Assembly (NCBI GenBank): GCA_021413965.1
Contig: JAIOPI010000014.1
Location: 62,001 to 126,000, forward strand
Reading direction: 5' to 3'
DNA: 64,000 nucleotides
DNA from: Lentisphaerota bacterium
Lineage (GTDB): Bacteria; Verrucomicrobiota; Kiritimatiellia; UBA8416; JAIOPI01
Shown here: positions 63,522 to 64,000 of the stretch, one piece after another
Layout of the letters: the number at the start of each line of letters is the position of its first letter
How positions within the stretch are numbered: the stretch's first letter is position 1
Notes under the pieces: model-generated
What the model saw: only the letters and a program-made list of their open reading frames with translations
What the model was told of the DNA's origin: nothing
The model's database searches: none
Position numbers and translations under genes: made by a program

Positions 63522-64000
63522 GTGCCTCCAATGCTGCCGATGTCGACGCGGACATCCTCGCGCCGTGCGATGCGCTCGATGCGCCCGTCGCGGATCCAGA
63601 TCAGTCGGTCGCACATGTCCATCATGCGATGGTCGTGGGTCGCGCAGATGATCGTGACGCCCTGCTCGTCGTTCAGTCGTTTGAGGAGGCCCAGGATCTC
63701 CTGGCCCGTGCCCAGGTCGAGATTGGCTGTCGGTTCGTCGCACAGCAGGACGCCGGGCTGATTGGCGAGGGAGCGCGCGATGGCCACGCGCTGCTGCTGG
63801 CCGCCGGACATCTCGATCGGCCGGTGGTGCCAGCGCTCCGCCAGGCCGACGAGTCCGAGCAGGCGCATGCCGCGCGCGCGGGCTTCGTCGGGCGACACGC
63901 CGCCGAAGACCATGGGCGTCGTCACGTTCTCGAGCGCCGTCATGTAGGGGATCAGGTTGTAGGATTGGAAGATGTAGCCGATCTTGTGGCAGCGCAGATA
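63518..64000 (-). CDS. ABC transporter ATP-binding protein (LolD/MacB-type), 5' end outside the window
   Basis: The - strand frame is open from 64000 to the stop at 63518-63520 and reads HKIGYIFQSYNLIPY (Q-loop), then MSGGQQQRVAIARSL, VLLCDEPTANLD and ICATHDH. Walker A lies beyond the window. It overlaps the permease start by ATGA, so it is the direct partner of that permease. It is a paralog of the ATPase at 55797-56519, which has the same motif wording. Confidence 0.88.
   Translation of the reverse strand, partial: YLRCHKIGYIFQSYNLIPYMTALENVTTPMVFGGVSPDEARARGMRLLGLVGLAERWHHRPIEMSGGQQQRVAIARSLANQPGVLLCDEPTANLDLGTGQEILGLLKRLNDEQGVTIICATHDHRMMDMCDRLIWIRDGRIERIARREDVRVDIGSIGGT

Overview
The window is a GC-rich, gene-dense bacterial segment that most resembles the PVC group (Verrucomicrobiota, Kiritimatiellota or Lentisphaerota). 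Reasons: six uroporphyrinogen-decarboxylase-like (URO-D) proteins, many secreted or six-hairpin glycosidases, a sulfate/phospho-ester toolkit, two ECF sigma factors of which one is paired with a giant zinc-ribbon Ser/Thr kinase, and an upstream partial gene ending in the '-RFYRVV-' C-terminus common in that group. This assignment is an inference; no rRNA or tRNA gene was found to confirm it. No CRISPR array or insertion sequence was recognised.

Layout. (1) 1-9925, + strand: nucleoside hydrolase, four consecutive URO-D-family genes and a large six-hairpin-like protein, nearly all joined by ATGA or TGATG overlaps; then a HEAT/zinc-ribbon/PD-(D/E)XK protein and an endonuclease/exonuclease/phosphatase enzyme. 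(2) 9912-17449, - strand: XRE-cupin regulator, group III alcohol dehydrogenase of the phosphonoacetaldehyde-reductase type, uronate-isomerase-like protein, sugar isomerase/epimerase, Gfo/Idh/MocA oxidoreductase, URO-D protein and a secreted esterase. (3) 17670-38825, + strand, divergent from (2): phosphonoacetaldehyde hydrolase (phnX), MmsA-like aldehyde dehydrogenase, a metallophosphatase-GH105-DUF4861 fusion, kduI, kduD, a hexuronate-type MFS transporter, a beta-helix protein, a metallophosphatase-LamG protein, a clan GH-A glycosidase, an alkaline-phosphatase-superfamily protein, URO-D, GH36-like alpha-galactosidase, a six-hairpin glycosidase and a GH43 with a discoidin-like domain.

(4) 38827-50216, +: two ECF sigma modules, the giant kinase (whose reading frame is broken by one base in a C6 run) and a set of small membrane proteins. 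(5) 50271-55669: AraC regulator divergent from a GtaA-like (DUF4965) enzyme, a transglutaminase-like exported protein and a second phnX-like gene. (6) 55797-64000, -: an apparent four-gene transport operon of ATPase, a 1655-residue degenerate-M28/FtsX-type permease, an OPT-like membrane protein and a second ATPase.

How the genes fit together. Regions 2 and 3 form one divergent locus. Secreted enzymes cut a uronate-containing polysaccharide; GH105, KduI and KduD carry unsaturated uronate towards 2-keto-3-deoxygluconate; MFS imports uronides; the uronate isomerase-like protein adds a second uronate route. Unexpectedly, the two genes nearest the shared regulatory region (ADH and phnX) and the next one (ALDH) all fit chemistry around phosphonoacetaldehyde. 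I infer that the substrate polysaccharide may carry phosphonate (2-aminoethyl- or hydroxyethyl-phosphonate) groups, which would also explain three exported phosphoesterase-type enzymes in the same operon. This is the best candidate here for an undescribed system.
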